Below are positions 42,439-51,384 of a stretch of DNA of 64,000 bases, in pieces. Below the pieces are notes generated by a model that saw only the letters and a list, made by a program, of their open reading frames with translations, was not told the DNA's origin and ran no database searches. The first letter of the stretch is position 1; each line of letters begins with the position of its first letter. This DNA is from Roseomonas sp. E05 (GTDB lineage Bacteria; Pseudomonadota; Alphaproteobacteria; Acetobacterales; Acetobacteraceae), in NCBI RefSeq assembly GCF_030063475.1, contig NZ_JASIRT010000001.1, forward strand, positions 62,001 to 126,000, read 5' to 3'. The translations under genes were made by a program, and so were the position numbers.

Positions 42439-42711
42439 ATGATCGACAAGTCACAGATCGCGCCGCACACCGAGATCGTCGGCTCCGATGGCATCCATAT
42501 CGGGACCGTGGACGGGGTGGAGGGCGACTTCATCAAACTGACGAAGGGCGACTCCGCGGATGGCCGGCACCACTACCTGCCCGCCAGCGCCGTGGCCGAG
42601 CAGACCGACGGTAAGCTGACCACCCTGATGAACCACGCCGCCGCACAGTCCCTGTTGCAGGACAGCCCGGAACCCGGCGAGCCGGGCAGCAATTTCGTTA
42701 CTGGTTCCTGA
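42439..42711 (+). CDS. DUF2171 domain protein
   Basis: A 90-residue protein with a PRC-barrel-like DUF2171 domain: 'IDKSQIAPHTEIVGSDGIHI' and 'GTVDGVEGDFIKLTKGDS' and 'HYLPASAVA'. Such small proteins are widespread and often multi-copy in Alphaproteobacteria and are often stress-linked; the molecular role is unknown. No signal peptide. Divergent from zapE across 157 bases; a pair of family 1 repeats follows directly. Confidence 0.85.
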   Translation: MIDKSQIAPHTEIVGSDGIHIGTVDGVEGDFIKLTKGDSADGRHHYLPASAVAEQTDGKLTTLMNHAAAQSLLQDSPEPGEPGSNFVTGS

Positions 42712-42714
42712 AAG

Positions 42715-42756
42715 AAGGCTGGGGGAATGAATTCCCCCAGACCCCCTTCTTTTTTC
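42715..42756 (-). repeat. Family 1 intergenic repeat, copy 7 (left arm of a pair)
   Basis: Inverted orientation: GGCTGGGGGAATGAATTCCC, then CCAGACCCCC, then TTCTTTTTT. Starts 4 bases after the DUF2171 stop. Pairs with copy 8 about 44 bases on. Confidence 0.8.
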
Positions 42757-42800
42757 TTTTGCGTTTTCCGCGCTGCCGGCGAGCACAGCCACAAGCTGAC

Positions 42801-42848
42801 AAAAAGGAAGACCGGGGTCCGGGGGGAATTTCTTCCGCCGGGCCTTTT
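42801..42848 (+). repeat. Family 1 intergenic repeat, copy 8 (right arm of a pair)
   Basis: The most decayed copy: AAAAAGGAAGACCGGGG, then CCGGGGGGAATTTCTTCCGC, then CGGGCCTTTT. The central GAATTC has become AATTTC, yet the arms can still pair. Followed at once by the sdh terminator hairpin. Confidence 0.7.
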
Positions 42849-42853
42849 CATGC

Positions 42854-42889
42854 AAAACGGCCCGCCAGGCTTCCCCGGCGGGCCGTTTT
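42854..42889 (-). terminator. Bidirectional terminator of the sdh operon
   Basis: A perfect 13-base stem AAAACGGCCCGCC / GGCGGGCCGTTTT with a 10-base loop, about 20 bases past the sdhB stop. The A and T ends make it work in both directions, also stopping the DUF2171 transcript. Confidence 0.85.
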
Positions 42890-42908
42890 CTTGTGCGGCG
42901 AGGGTGGT

Positions 42909-43691
42909 TCAGCCCTGCCGCTCGATCATCAGCTTCTTGATTTCGCCAATCGCCTGCGCCGGGTTCAGCCCCTTCGGGCAGGTGGCGGCGCAATTCATGA
43001 TGGTGTGGCAGCGGTACAGGCGGAACGGGTCCTCGAGGTTGTCGAGGCGCTCACCGGTGTACTCGTCGCGCGAGTCGGCGATCCAGCGATAGGCCTGGAG
43101 CAGCACCGCCGGGCCCAGGTAGCGGTCGCCGTTCCACCAGTAGGAGGGGCAGGCCGTGGAGCAGCAGAAGCACAGGATGCACTCCCACAGCCCGTCCAGC
43201 TTGGCGCGCTCCTCCTTGGACTGGCGGCGCTCCTCATCCGGTGGCGGCGGGGTGTCGCTCTTCAGCCAGGGCTCGATCGAGCGGAGCTGGGCGTAGATAT
43301 GCGTCAGGTCGGGCACCAGGTCCTTCACCACCGGCATGTGCGGCAGCGGAGTGATGCGGACGTCCTTCTTCACATCCTCGATCGGCTTGAGGCAGGCGAG
43401 GGTGTTCATCCCGTCGATGTTCATCGAGCAGGAGCCGCAGATGCCCTCCCGGCAGGAACGCCGGAAGGTCAGCGTGGTGTCCACCTCGTTCTTGATCTTG
43501 ATGAGCGCGTCCAGGACCATCGGACCGCACTTGTCGAGATCGATCTCGTAGGTGTCGTAGCGCGGATTCTCGCCGGTATCCGGGTCGAACCGGTAGATCT
43601 TGAAGGATTTGACGTTCTTCGCGCCCGGCTCGGCCTTGTAGGTCTTGCCGGTGCCGATCGTCGAGTTCTTCGGAAGCGTGAAAGTGGCCAT
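42909..43691 (-). CDS. sdhB: Succinate dehydrogenase iron-sulfur subunit
   Basis: A 260-residue SdhB carrying three Fe-S clusters: [2Fe-2S] in '[13 protein letters not shown]', [4Fe-4S] and [3Fe-4S] in '[18 protein letters not shown]' and '[17 protein letters not shown]'. It relays electrons from the SdhA flavin to ubiquinone. Last gene of sdhCDAB, 17 bases after sdhA. Confidence 0.98.
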   Translation of the reverse strand: MATFTLPKNSTIGTGKTYKAEPGAKNVKSFKIYRFDPDTGENPRYDTYEIDLDKCGPMVLDALIKIKNEVDTTLTFRRSCREGICGSCSMNIDGMNTLACLKPIEDVKKDVRITPLPHMPVVKDLVPDLTHIYAQLRSIEPWLKSDTPPPPDEERRQSKEERAKLDGLWECILCFCCSTACPSYWWNGDRYLGPAVLLQAYRWIADSRDEYTGERLDNLEDPFRLYRCHTIMNCAATCPKGLNPAQAIGEIKKLMIERQG

Positions 43692-43708
43692 GGGATGCGG
43701 CTCTTTCC

Positions 43709-45517
43709 TCAGTACACGCGCGGCTTGGGCGGGAAGACCTGAACCTCGTTGGTGAGGGTCCGCATCTTCACGTCACGGTAGTCGAGGGAGACTTCGTATT
43801 TCTCGTTCACCCGGGCGAGGGTGTGCTTCATCCAGTTCTGATCGTCGCGCTCGGGGTAGTCCTCATGGGCATGGGCGCCACGGCTCTCGTGCCGCGCCTC
43901 GGCCCCCACCACGGTGGTCAGCGCGTTGCCGATCAGGTTGTCCAGCTCCAGCGCCTCCATCAGGTCGCTGTTCCAGATCAGGCCCCGGTCGGCGATACGG
44001 ATGTCGCTGTAGCCCTGGGCGACCTTCGCCATCTTCTCGCAGCCTTCCTTCAGCAGATCGGAGGTGCGGAAGACGGCAGCATGGGTCTGCATGGTGCGCT
44101 GCATCTGCCCGCGCAGCTCGGCCACGGCGGTGCTGCCCTTGGCGTGGCGGACGCGGTCCAGGCGGTCCAGCGCCATCTCGCCGGCCTTCGGCGGCAGTGG
44201 CGCCTGGCTGGCGCCCGGCTTGATCGTCTCGGCGGCGCGCAGCGCGGCGGCGCGCCCGAAGACCACGAGATCGAGCAGCGAGTTGGTGCCCAGGCGGTTG
44301 GCGCCATGCACCGAGACGCTGGCCGCCTCCCCCACCGCCATCAGGCCGGGGACCACCCGGTCCTGGTCGGTGCCGGTCGCGGCCAGCACCTCGCAGTGGA
44401 TGTTGGTCGGGATGCCGCCCATGTTGTAGTGGACGGTCGGGAGCATCGGGATCGGCTCCTTCGTCACGTCCACACCCGCAAAAATCTTCGCCGTCTCGGA
44501 GATGCCGGGCAGCCGCTCATGCAGCAGGTCCGCGCCGAGATGCTCCAGGTGCAGGTGGATGTGGTCCTTGTGCGGGCCGACGCCCCGCCCCTCGCGGATC
44601 TCCATGGACATGGCGCGGGAGACGACGTCGCGGCTCGCCAGGTCCTTGGCGGTCGGCGCGTAGCGCTCCATGAAGCGCTCGCCCTCGGAGTTGGTGAGGT
44701 AGCCGCCCTCGCCGCGGGCGCCCTCGGTCACGAGGCAGCCCGAGCCGTAGATGCCGGTCGGGTGGAACTGCACGAACTCATTGTCCTGCAGGGGCAGGCC
44801 GGCGCGCAGCACCATGCCGCCGCCATCGCCCGTGCAGGTGTGGGCGGAGGTGCAGGAGAAGTAGGCGCGGCCATAGCCGCCGGTGGCCAGCACCACGGTC
44901 TGCGCCCGGAAGCGGTGGATCGAGCCGTCCTCCAGGCACCAGGCGACGACGCCGCGGCAGGCGCCCTCCTCCATGATCAGGTCGAGCGCGAAATACTCGA
45001 CGAAGAACTCGCACTGGTGCTTCAGCGACTGCTGGTAGAGCGTGTGCAGGATGGCATGGCCCGTGCGGTCGGCGGCGGCGCAGGCGCGCATCGCCGGGGT
45101 CTTGCCGTAGTTCTGCATGTGGCCGCCGAAGGGCCGCTGGTAGATCCTGCCGTCCTCGGTCCGGCTGAAGGGCACGCCGAAGTGCTCCAGCTCGATAATC
45201 GAGGGGACGGCCTCGCGGCACATGTACTCGATGGCGTCCTGGTCACCCAGCCAGTCCGACCCCTTGACGGTGTCGTACATGTGCCAGCGCCAGTCGTCCT
45301 CGCCCATGTTGCCGAGCGCGGCGCCGACTCCGCCCTGTGCCGCCACGGTGTGGCTGCGGGTCGGGAAGACCTTGGTGATGCAGGCGGTTTTCAGCCCCGC
45401 GGCGCCCATGCCGAAGGTGGCGCGCAGCCCGGCCCCGCCGGCGCCGACGACGACCACGTCATAGGTGTGGTCCACGACGCGGTAGGCGCCCGAGGAAGGC
45501 ATGGTGATCGCGTTCAT
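43709..45517 (-). CDS. sdhA: Succinate dehydrogenase flavoprotein subunit
   Basis: A 602-residue SdhA. FAD loop '[20 protein letters not shown]', covalent flavin His56 in '[13 protein letters not shown]', and active-site '[20 protein letters not shown]' and '[20 protein letters not shown]'. Oxidises succinate to fumarate in the TCA cycle and feeds the respiratory chain. 128 non-coding bases separate it from sdhD, a larger gap than usual; I see no gene or clear structure there. Confidence 0.98.
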   Translation of the reverse strand: MNAITMPSSGAYRVVDHTYDVVVVGAGGAGLRATFGMGAAGLKTACITKVFPTRSHTVAAQGGVGAALGNMGEDDWRWHMYDTVKGSDWLGDQDAIEYMCREAVPSIIELEHFGVPFSRTEDGRIYQRPFGGHMQNYGKTPAMRACAAADRTGHAILHTLYQQSLKHQCEFFVEYFALDLIMEEGACRGVVAWCLEDGSIHRFRAQTVVLATGGYGRAYFSCTSAHTCTGDGGGMVLRAGLPLQDNEFVQFHPTGIYGSGCLVTEGARGEGGYLTNSEGERFMERYAPTAKDLASRDVVSRAMSMEIREGRGVGPHKDHIHLHLEHLGADLLHERLPGISETAKIFAGVDVTKEPIPMLPTVHYNMGGIPTNIHCEVLAATGTDQDRVVPGLMAVGEAASVSVHGANRLGTNSLLDLVVFGRAAALRAAETIKPGASQAPLPPKAGEMALDRLDRVRHAKGSTAVAELRGQMQRTMQTHAAVFRTSDLLKEGCEKMAKVAQGYSDIRIADRGLIWNSDLMEALELDNLIGNALTTVVGAEARHESRGAHAHEDYPERDDQNWMKHTLARVNEKYEVSLDYRDVKMRTLTNEVQVFPPKPRVY

Positions 45518-45645
45518 CGTCCCGATCCGTCCGTCACTTGCGCGGCGCGCAGAGGAAGGCGCCGCCTTTGCAGAAAGCTGTCATCGTGAAGATAGGGCGG
45601 AGTTGTACCTTGCCAGCCTCCACCCTGCCATGCGTGTGGGGCGCC

Positions 45646-46041
45646 TCAGACCGCGATCTTGAGCACGGCCAGGGCCGCCAGCACGCCGAACAGCGCGCAG
45701 GCCGCCTTCACCACCAGGATATAGGCCGTGCGGGACATCTCGTCGGCGACGTAGTCCTCGAGCACGACCTGCAGGCCGGAGGCGGTGTGCTGGAAGCCGA
45801 TCGCGATGGTCAGCAGCAGCAGGGTGGCGTTGAACGGGTGGCCGATCCAGAGGATGGTGTCGGCATAGCTGTGCCCGGCCAGGCTCGCCACCGAGATCAC
45901 GAACCAGAGCATCAGCGGCAGCAGCGCCATGGAGGAGACGCGCTGCATCCACCAGTGGTGCGAGCCCTGCTTGGCCGAGCCCATGCCGCGCGCGCGCCCG
46001 AGGGGCGAGCGCAGGCGGATCGATACGTTCTTGTCACTCAT
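45646..46041 (-). CDS. sdhD: Succinate dehydrogenase membrane anchor subunit
   Basis: A 131-residue protein with three transmembrane helices. 'GSAKQGSHHWWMQRVSSMAL' is the SdhD signature (here H27-H28 region near the quinone pocket), and 'IAIGFQHTASGLQVVLEDYV' carries the haem-region His and the Asp-Tyr pair. Anchors SdhAB to the membrane with SdhC. Starts 10 bases after sdhC. Confidence 0.95.
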   Translation of the reverse strand: MSDKNVSIRLRSPLGRARGMGSAKQGSHHWWMQRVSSMALLPLMLWFVISVASLAGHSYADTILWIGHPFNATLLLLTIAIGFQHTASGLQVVLEDYVADEMSRTAYILVVKAACALFGVLAALAVLKIAV

Positions 46042-46051
46042 GATCCGCTCC

Positions 46052-46498
46052 TCAGGCCCAGGCGATGATGGCGATGAACCAGGTCAGCACGGTCAGCACC
46101 CCGGTGCCGATCAGCACGATGCGGCCGGTGCGGTGCACGGTCGGGATGTCGTAGCCGTAGCCGGCATCCCACATCAGGTGCCGCACGCCCGCCAGCGTGT
46201 GGTACCAGGCCACCGCCGAGAGGCCGAACAGAACCAGCATGCCAATGAAGGAGCTGAAGAACCATTGCGCCGTGGCGAAGGCTTCCGGTCCCGAGGCGGC
46301 GGCCACCAGCCACCACACCAGGAACAGCAGCCCGACCGCCCAGATCGAGCCGGTGATGCGATGCGCGATCGACATGCCGCTGGTGATCTGGAACATGTCG
46401 TAGACTTGCATGTGGGGCGACAGCGGGCGGCGGATCGCCGTCCCGTCCGTGCGGCGGCCCACCATGGTCGCGTCGCGCGCGTTGTTCTCAATCGACAT
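46052..46498 (-). CDS. sdhC: Succinate dehydrogenase cytochrome b556 subunit
   Basis: A 148-residue, three-helix cytochrome b subunit. 'RPLSPHMQVYDMFQITSGMS' then 'IAHRITG' (quinone site) and 'WYHTLAGVRHLMWDAGYGYD' (H100, H107; haem ligand region) are diagnostic. Start chosen at MSIENN; an in-frame start 27 bases upstream is less likely. First gene of the sdh operon, with a good promoter 75-100 bases upstream. Confidence 0.95.
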   Translation of the reverse strand: MSIENNARDATMVGRRTDGTAIRRPLSPHMQVYDMFQITSGMSIAHRITGSIWAVGLLFLVWWLVAAASGPEAFATAQWFFSSFIGMLVLFGLSAVAWYHTLAGVRHLMWDAGYGYDIPTVHRTGRIVLIGTGVLTVLTWFIAIIAWA

Positions 46499-46572
46499 GG
46501 ACCGATCCCGCTCCGCAATTTCCAAACGCCCCGACTCCCGCCGGGGCAGCGGCGGGCGAGGCAGTGGGGATC

Positions 46573-46600
46573 TTTTATGGTGCGGTGCCCTGTAGCGTCA
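46573..46600 (-). promoter_or_regulatory. Promoter of sdhCDAB
   Basis: On the - strand TTGACG (5 of 6 to the sigma-70 consensus) and CATAAA (4 of 6) are separated by 16 bases, 75 bases upstream of the sdhC start. The best promoter match in the window. Confidence 0.65.
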
Positions 46601-46696
46601 ACGCGCCCCGGGGCGCCCCGGGGCCCTGCGGCCTGCAAAGGCCGCGCCCGCGGCGGCAGGACAGGCCGCCGCCGCCATGCGCTCCCGGCGCCGGAC

Positions 46697-46990
46697 TCAG
46701 TACCCGTAGCCGCGATAGGCGCCGGGCGGCGGCGCGCCATAGGGTGCGCCGTAATAGGGGTCACGCGGGCGTTCCGGCGTGGTCAGTGCCCCGCCGGCCG
46801 CGCCGACCGCGCCGCCAAGCAGCGCGCCCGTGCCGGCATTGCCGGAGAGCGAGCCCACCCCCGCGCCGACGCCCGCCCCCAGCAGGCCGCCACCAACCGC
46901 CCGCTGGCCTGGGCTGTAGGGGTCGCTGCAGGCCGCCAGGCCCAGCATGACGCCGCCCGCCAGGCCCAGCCGCATGATGGTCTTTCGCAT
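46697..46990 (-). CDS. Small glycine-zipper lipoprotein
   Basis: A 97-residue lipoprotein. AAAGGAGGTT upstream of ATG 46990 fixes the start. Lipobox LAAC (Cys21). The middle is a glycine zipper ('GGGLLGAGVGAGVGSLSG') likely to insert in or lie on a membrane, and the end is a Tyr/Pro/Gly tail ('PYYGAPYGAPPPGAYRGYGY' pattern). Resembles YMGG/17-kDa-antigen-like glycine-zipper proteins of the outer membrane. Role unknown. Located between asd and the sdh operon. Confidence 0.85.
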   Translation of the reverse strand: MRKTIMRLGLAGGVMLGLAACSDPYSPGQRAVGGGLLGAGVGAGVGSLSGNAGTGALLGGAVGAAGGALTTPERPRDPYYGAPYGAPPPGAYRGYGY

Positions 46991-47114
46991 GACTCGAACC
47001 TCCTTTGTTGTTCCCTTGGAACGCCAGGAGGCATGGCGGGGATGCAGGTCCGCCGTGTGGCGGCGGCATGTCGCCGCCGCCACAATTCAACACGCTTGCG
47101 TGAAAGGCCGCGCT

Positions 47115-48149
<1,035 letters not shown>

Positions 48150-48329
48150 CGCTTTACTTCCTTCCCCTGGGGGTTCCTGCAGGCCCGCCCGCGCGGGACC
48201 GAAAAGTGCGCTGCCTTACCGCTCGCGCGGCGGCGCGCGCAACTGTTTTACGCCACACCCGCCGCGCCGGCCGGCCGGCGCATGCCGCCGCCCCTTGTGG
48301 CGCCGGCGCGGCGGCGTACATCTCCGGCC

Positions 48330-48755
48330 GTGCTGCACCTCATCAAGCTCTGCGTCGGCCCGCGCGACGTGGCCACCCTCCAGGCCGGCCAGGAGCGCCG
48401 CGCCCAGCTCGACCCGCCGCTCCGCCACCTCACCCGCATGGCGCCCAAGCGGGCCGCGGAGGTGCTGGACGGCGGCTCGCTCTACTGGGTGGTGGCCGGC
48501 TTCGTCTGCGTCCGCCAGCGCATCCTGGACATCCGCGCCGAGGCGGCGGCGGACGGCTCGGCGCGCACCGCGCTGGTGCTGGATGCCGCCCTGGTCGCCG
48601 TCGCCGGGCGGCCGGTGAAGCCTTTCCAGGGCTGGCGCTACCTGGAGGCGGAAGCCGCCCCGCCCGACCTCGCCGCGCCCGCCGAGGATGCCTCCGGCAT
48701 CGCCGCCCTGCCACCCGCGCTGCGGCGCGAACTGCAGCTTCTGGCGCTGCTCTGA
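48330..48755 (+). CDS. DUF1489 family protein
   Basis: A 141-residue protein of the alphaproteobacterial DUF1489 family. The GTG start gives 'VLHLIKLCVGPRDVATLQAG', the conserved N-terminus; 'LTRMAPKRAAEVLDGGSLYW' and 'CVRQRILDIRAEA' are family marks. Function is unknown; the conserved Cys and basic patch could suggest nucleic-acid contact, but that is speculation. Divergent from asd. Confidence 0.88.
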   Translation: MLHLIKLCVGPRDVATLQAGQERRAQLDPPLRHLTRMAPKRAAEVLDGGSLYWVVAGFVCVRQRILDIRAEAAADGSARTALVLDAALVAVAGRPVKPFQGWRYLEAEAAPPDLAAPAEDASGIAALPPALRRELQLLALL

Positions 48756-48877
48756 GGTTCTCCGTTTCCCCGTCCGGTTAACGGCGATTTTAGCTCTGGC
48801 CCATGCGGGCGAGAGCCGCCGGCCGCCATGCTGATCCTGAGGGGCGCGGGTTCGCGGCTCCCCGCATCAGGAAATCC

Positions 48878-49114
48878 ATGGACATGCTCCGGTCGTTCCG
48901 CCTTCTGCTCGCCGCCTTCGCGCTGGCCGCGCCGCTTGCCCTCGCCGGCCTCTCCGGCACCGCGGAGGCCGCCTCCCCGCAGCACCAGACCGCCCGGCCG
49001 GCGCAGCATGCCGCGGCACAGCACCCGCGTCATCGCCGCCATGCGCATGTGAAGCGCCCCACGCGCGCGCGGCATGCCGTCCGCGCCCGCCGCGCGCATC
49101 GCCCGGTCGGCTGA
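48878..49114 (+). CDS. Small secreted His/Arg-rich protein
   Basis: A 78-residue protein with a normal signal peptide ('FRLLLAAFALAAPLALAGL', cleavage near AEA31/32). The mature 46 or so residues are about one-quarter Arg and contain eight His, with almost no acidic residues. AGGAAA 5 bases before ATG. Such peptides could bind metal, nucleic acid or polysaccharide, or buffer acid; no family recognised. A second start (MLRSF) two codons on is possible. Confidence 0.65.
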   Translation: MDMLRSFRLLLAAFALAAPLALAGLSGTAEAASPQHQTARPAQHAAAQHPRHRRHAHVKRPTRARHAVRARRAHRPVG

Positions 49115-49223
49115 GGATACCGGGCGACGGCCTTTTTCCCGGCAGGACGTCGTCCGGTCCGCCGGCTCCATGGGAGCCCGGCGTTTCGGGCCGGCAGGAT
49201 GGTCCTGCCGGCCCGATTCCGTT

Positions 49224-49787
49224 TCAGCCGCCCGCCGCCGCCGGCGGCGGCGGGTCCTCCGCCGCACCCTCCTCCTGCACCGCCAGCAGCGAGAGCAGCC
49301 CTTCCAGCAGCATCGTCGGGCTGGGCGGGCAGCCCGGAATCACCAGGTCAACCGGCAGCACGCGCTCCACGCCGCCCGCCACGGCATAGCTGTCGCGGAA
49401 CACGCCGCCATCCAGCGCGCAGTCGCCCACCGCCACCACCCATTTCGGGTCCGGCGTGCAGAGGAAGGCCCGCTGCACCGCCTCCGTCATGTTGTGGCAG
49501 GCCGGGCCGGTGACCAGCAGCACGTCGGCATGGCGCGGCGAGGCGACGAAGCGCAGCCCGAACCGCTCCAGGTCGTAGACCACGCCGGAAAGCGCGTTCA
49601 CCTCCAGCTCGCAGCCGTTGCAGGAGCCGGAATCGACGTGCCGGATGGCCAGACTGCGGCCCAGCCGCGCCTGCGCGGCCGCTTCCAGGCGCTCGGCCAG
49701 GGCGGCGACGGTGGTCGGGGGTGGGGGCGTCGAGGGTTCGGTGAGCGGTCGGCGGAACAGGCCGCGGGCCAGGCTCGGCCAGAGCAT
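49224..49787 (-). CDS. Hydrogenase-4/complex I small subunit-like (NuoB/HyfI type)
   Basis: A 187-residue Fe-S subunit homologous to NuoB and hydrogenase small subunits. The four cysteines for one [4Fe-4S] cluster are C56 and C59 ('SGSCNGCELEVNAL'), C123 ('AVGDCALDGG') and C153 ('VIPGCPPSPTMLLEGL'). Start at MLWPSL with GGGGAGGTG about 6 bases upstream. It is the last gene of the cluster and is split from the large subunit gene by 94 bases holding a family 1 repeat, unlike the 4-base overlaps elsewhere. Forms the electron-transfer arm with the large subunit. Confidence 0.9.
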   Translation of the reverse strand: MLWPSLARGLFRRPLTEPSTPPPPTTVAALAERLEAAAQARLGRSLAIRHVDSGSCNGCELEVNALSGVVYDLERFGLRFVASPRHADVLLVTGPACHNMTEAVQRAFLCTPDPKWVVAVGDCALDGGVFRDSYAVAGGVERVLPVDLVIPGCPPSPTMLLEGLLSLLAVQEEGAAEDPPPPAAAGG

Positions 49788-49815
49788 CAGGGCACCTCCC
49801 CGGAGCAGGAGAACA

Positions 49816-49854
49816 GGCCGGGGGAAGGAATTCCCCAGGACCCCCATCTTTTTT
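49816..49854 (-). repeat. Family 1 intergenic repeat, copy 9 (inside an operon)
   Basis: GGGGGAAGGAATTCCCC, then AGGACCCCC, then ATCTTTTTT. The only copy lying between two same-strand genes of one apparent operon (large and small subunits of the hydrogenase-like complex). Confidence 0.8.
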
Positions 49855-49881
49855 CCGTCAGGTTTCGGCGCGGTGGAACGC

Positions 49882-51384
49882 TCACAGGTCCACCCCGCTG
49901 TAGGAGCAGTTGAACGACTTGTTGCAGAGCGGGAAGTCGGCGACGATGTTGTCCTCCACCGCCACCTCCAGCAGCGGCCATTGCAGCCAGGACGGATCGC
50001 GCAGGAAGGCGCCGCGGATCAGCCCGTCCTCCGCCAGCGCCATCCAGCACAGCACCTCGCCGCGGAAGCCCTCCACCACGCCCAGCCCCTCGCCGCCACG
50101 GATGGGCAGCGAGACCAGCGTCTCGCCCGGCTCCAGTCGGTCCAGCAGCGCGGCGGCGAGCGCCAGGCTCTGCGCCAGTTCCTCCATGCGGATCGTCAGC
50201 CGCGCCTCCACATCGCCCGCCTGCAGCAGCGGCACGGCGAAGGGCAGCGCGTCATAGGGCGCATAGGGCAGGTCCCGCCGGGCGTCGAAGTCGCGCCCCG
50301 AGGCACGGCCGACGAAGCCGCCCGCCGCGAACAGCGCCGCCCAGGCCGGACGCAGCGCGCCGGTGCCGGCCAGCCGGTCCTGCAGGCTGGCATGGTCCTC
50401 CGTCACCCGCCGCAGCGCCGGCATCTCCGCCGCGACCAGCGCCAGCGCCTCGCGGATCGCCGCCATGCCGGAAGAAGCGATGTCGATCGAGACCCCGCCC
50501 GGCACCACGCGGTCCATCAGCAGCCGGTGGCCGAAGGCGGCCTCGTTGGCCCGCAGCACCACCTCGCGCAGCGCGCCGCAGCGCGCATGCGGCCAGGCGA
50601 AGGCGGCATCGTTGCAGATGAAGCCCCAGTCGCTCAGGTGGTTGGCGACCCGTTCCAGCTCCGCCATCAGCCCGCGCAGCAGCGTGGCGCGGGGCGGCAC
50701 CGCCACGCCGAGCGCCGCCTCGGCCGCTCGCGCGAAGGCCCAGGCATGCGCCACCGTCGAGTCGCCGGAGAGCCGCGCCGCCAGCCGCGCCGCCGCCCGT
50801 GGCGACTTGCCGCGCATCAACCCCAGCGTTCCCTTGTGTGCATAGCCCAGCCGCGTTTCCAGCCGGACGATGGTCTCGCCCTGCACGTGGAAGCGGAAAT
50901 GGCCGGGCTCGATCACCCCGGCATGGATCGGCCCCACCGGGATCTGGTGCACCCCCTCCCCTTCGGCCGGCAGGAACTCCGGCTGCGGCGGCTCGCTCGC
51001 CTGTGCGACGGCGCGGCCGGAAAGCGGTGCGGTGAAGCCCCAGCGCCCATGGTCCAGCCAGGGCCGCCCATCCACCCCGCCCTCGGCCCGCAGGCCCCAG
51101 AGGTCGGCGATGGCACGCTCGAACCAGGCCGCCGCCGGGCGAGCCGGCGAAAGCGCGGGATAGCTCTCCTCGGCCGCCGTGCTGGCGAGCAGCAGCGCGC
51201 CACCCCCGGCAGGGCGGAAGGCGGCATGCACGGCGCCGATCCCGGCCCAGAGGGCCAGCAGCTCCAGCTCCGCCTCCTGGCGCAGCGCCCCGGGCAGGTC
51301 GGCCCAGGCGGCGGGGGTCAGTTCGCGCCGGGAGGGCGCGCGTTCCGCGCCGGCGAGGATCAGGCGGGTGGCAGGACCGCTCAT
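49882..51384 (-). CDS. Hydrogenase-4/complex I large subunit-like (HycE/HyfG, NuoCD type) without Ni ligands
   Basis: A 500-residue protein with a NuoC-like N-terminal third (residues 1-130) fused to a NuoD/hydrogenase large-subunit domain. Marks: 'QIPVGPIHAGVIEPGHFRFH', 'RLGYAHKGTLGLMRGKSP' and 'LSGDSTVAHAWAFARAAEA'. True group 4 hydrogenases have CxxC pairs for nickel in this last region and near the C-terminus. Here the first pair is Ser206 and Ser209 ('LSGDST', as in NuoD), and the C-terminus has C487 and C493 spaced CX5C ('LCNKSFNCSYSGVDL'). It therefore cannot hold a normal [NiFe] centre. It overlaps its neighbour by ATGA. Best match in concept is an energy-converting hydrogenase-related (Ehr) complex. 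Confidence 0.9.
   Translation of the reverse strand: MSGPATRLILAGAERAPSRRELTPAAWADLPGALRQEAELELLALWAGIGAVHAAFRPAGGGALLLASTAAEESYPALSPARPAAAWFERAIADLWGLRAEGGVDGRPWLDHGRWGFTAPLSGRAVAQASEPPQPEFLPAEGEGVHQIPVGPIHAGVIEPGHFRFHVQGETIVRLETRLGYAHKGTLGLMRGKSPRAAARLAARLSGDSTVAHAWAFARAAEAALGVAVPPRATLLRGLMAELERVANHLSDWGFICNDAAFAWPHARCGALREVVLRANEAAFGHRLLMDRVVPGGVSIDIASSGMAAIREALALVAAEMPALRRVTEDHASLQDRLAGTGALRPAWAALFAAGGFVGRASGRDFDARRDLPYAPYDALPFAVPLLQAGDVEARLTIRMEELAQSLALAAALLDRLEPGETLVSLPIRGGEGLGVVEGFRGEVLCWMALAEDGLIRGAFLRDPSWLQWPLLEVAVEDNIVADFPLCNKSFNCSYSGVDL

Noticed and set aside
45518-45645. Possible small gene between sdhA and sdhD
   Set aside because: No start with a ribosome site and no sensible peptide on either strand in the 128-base gap.
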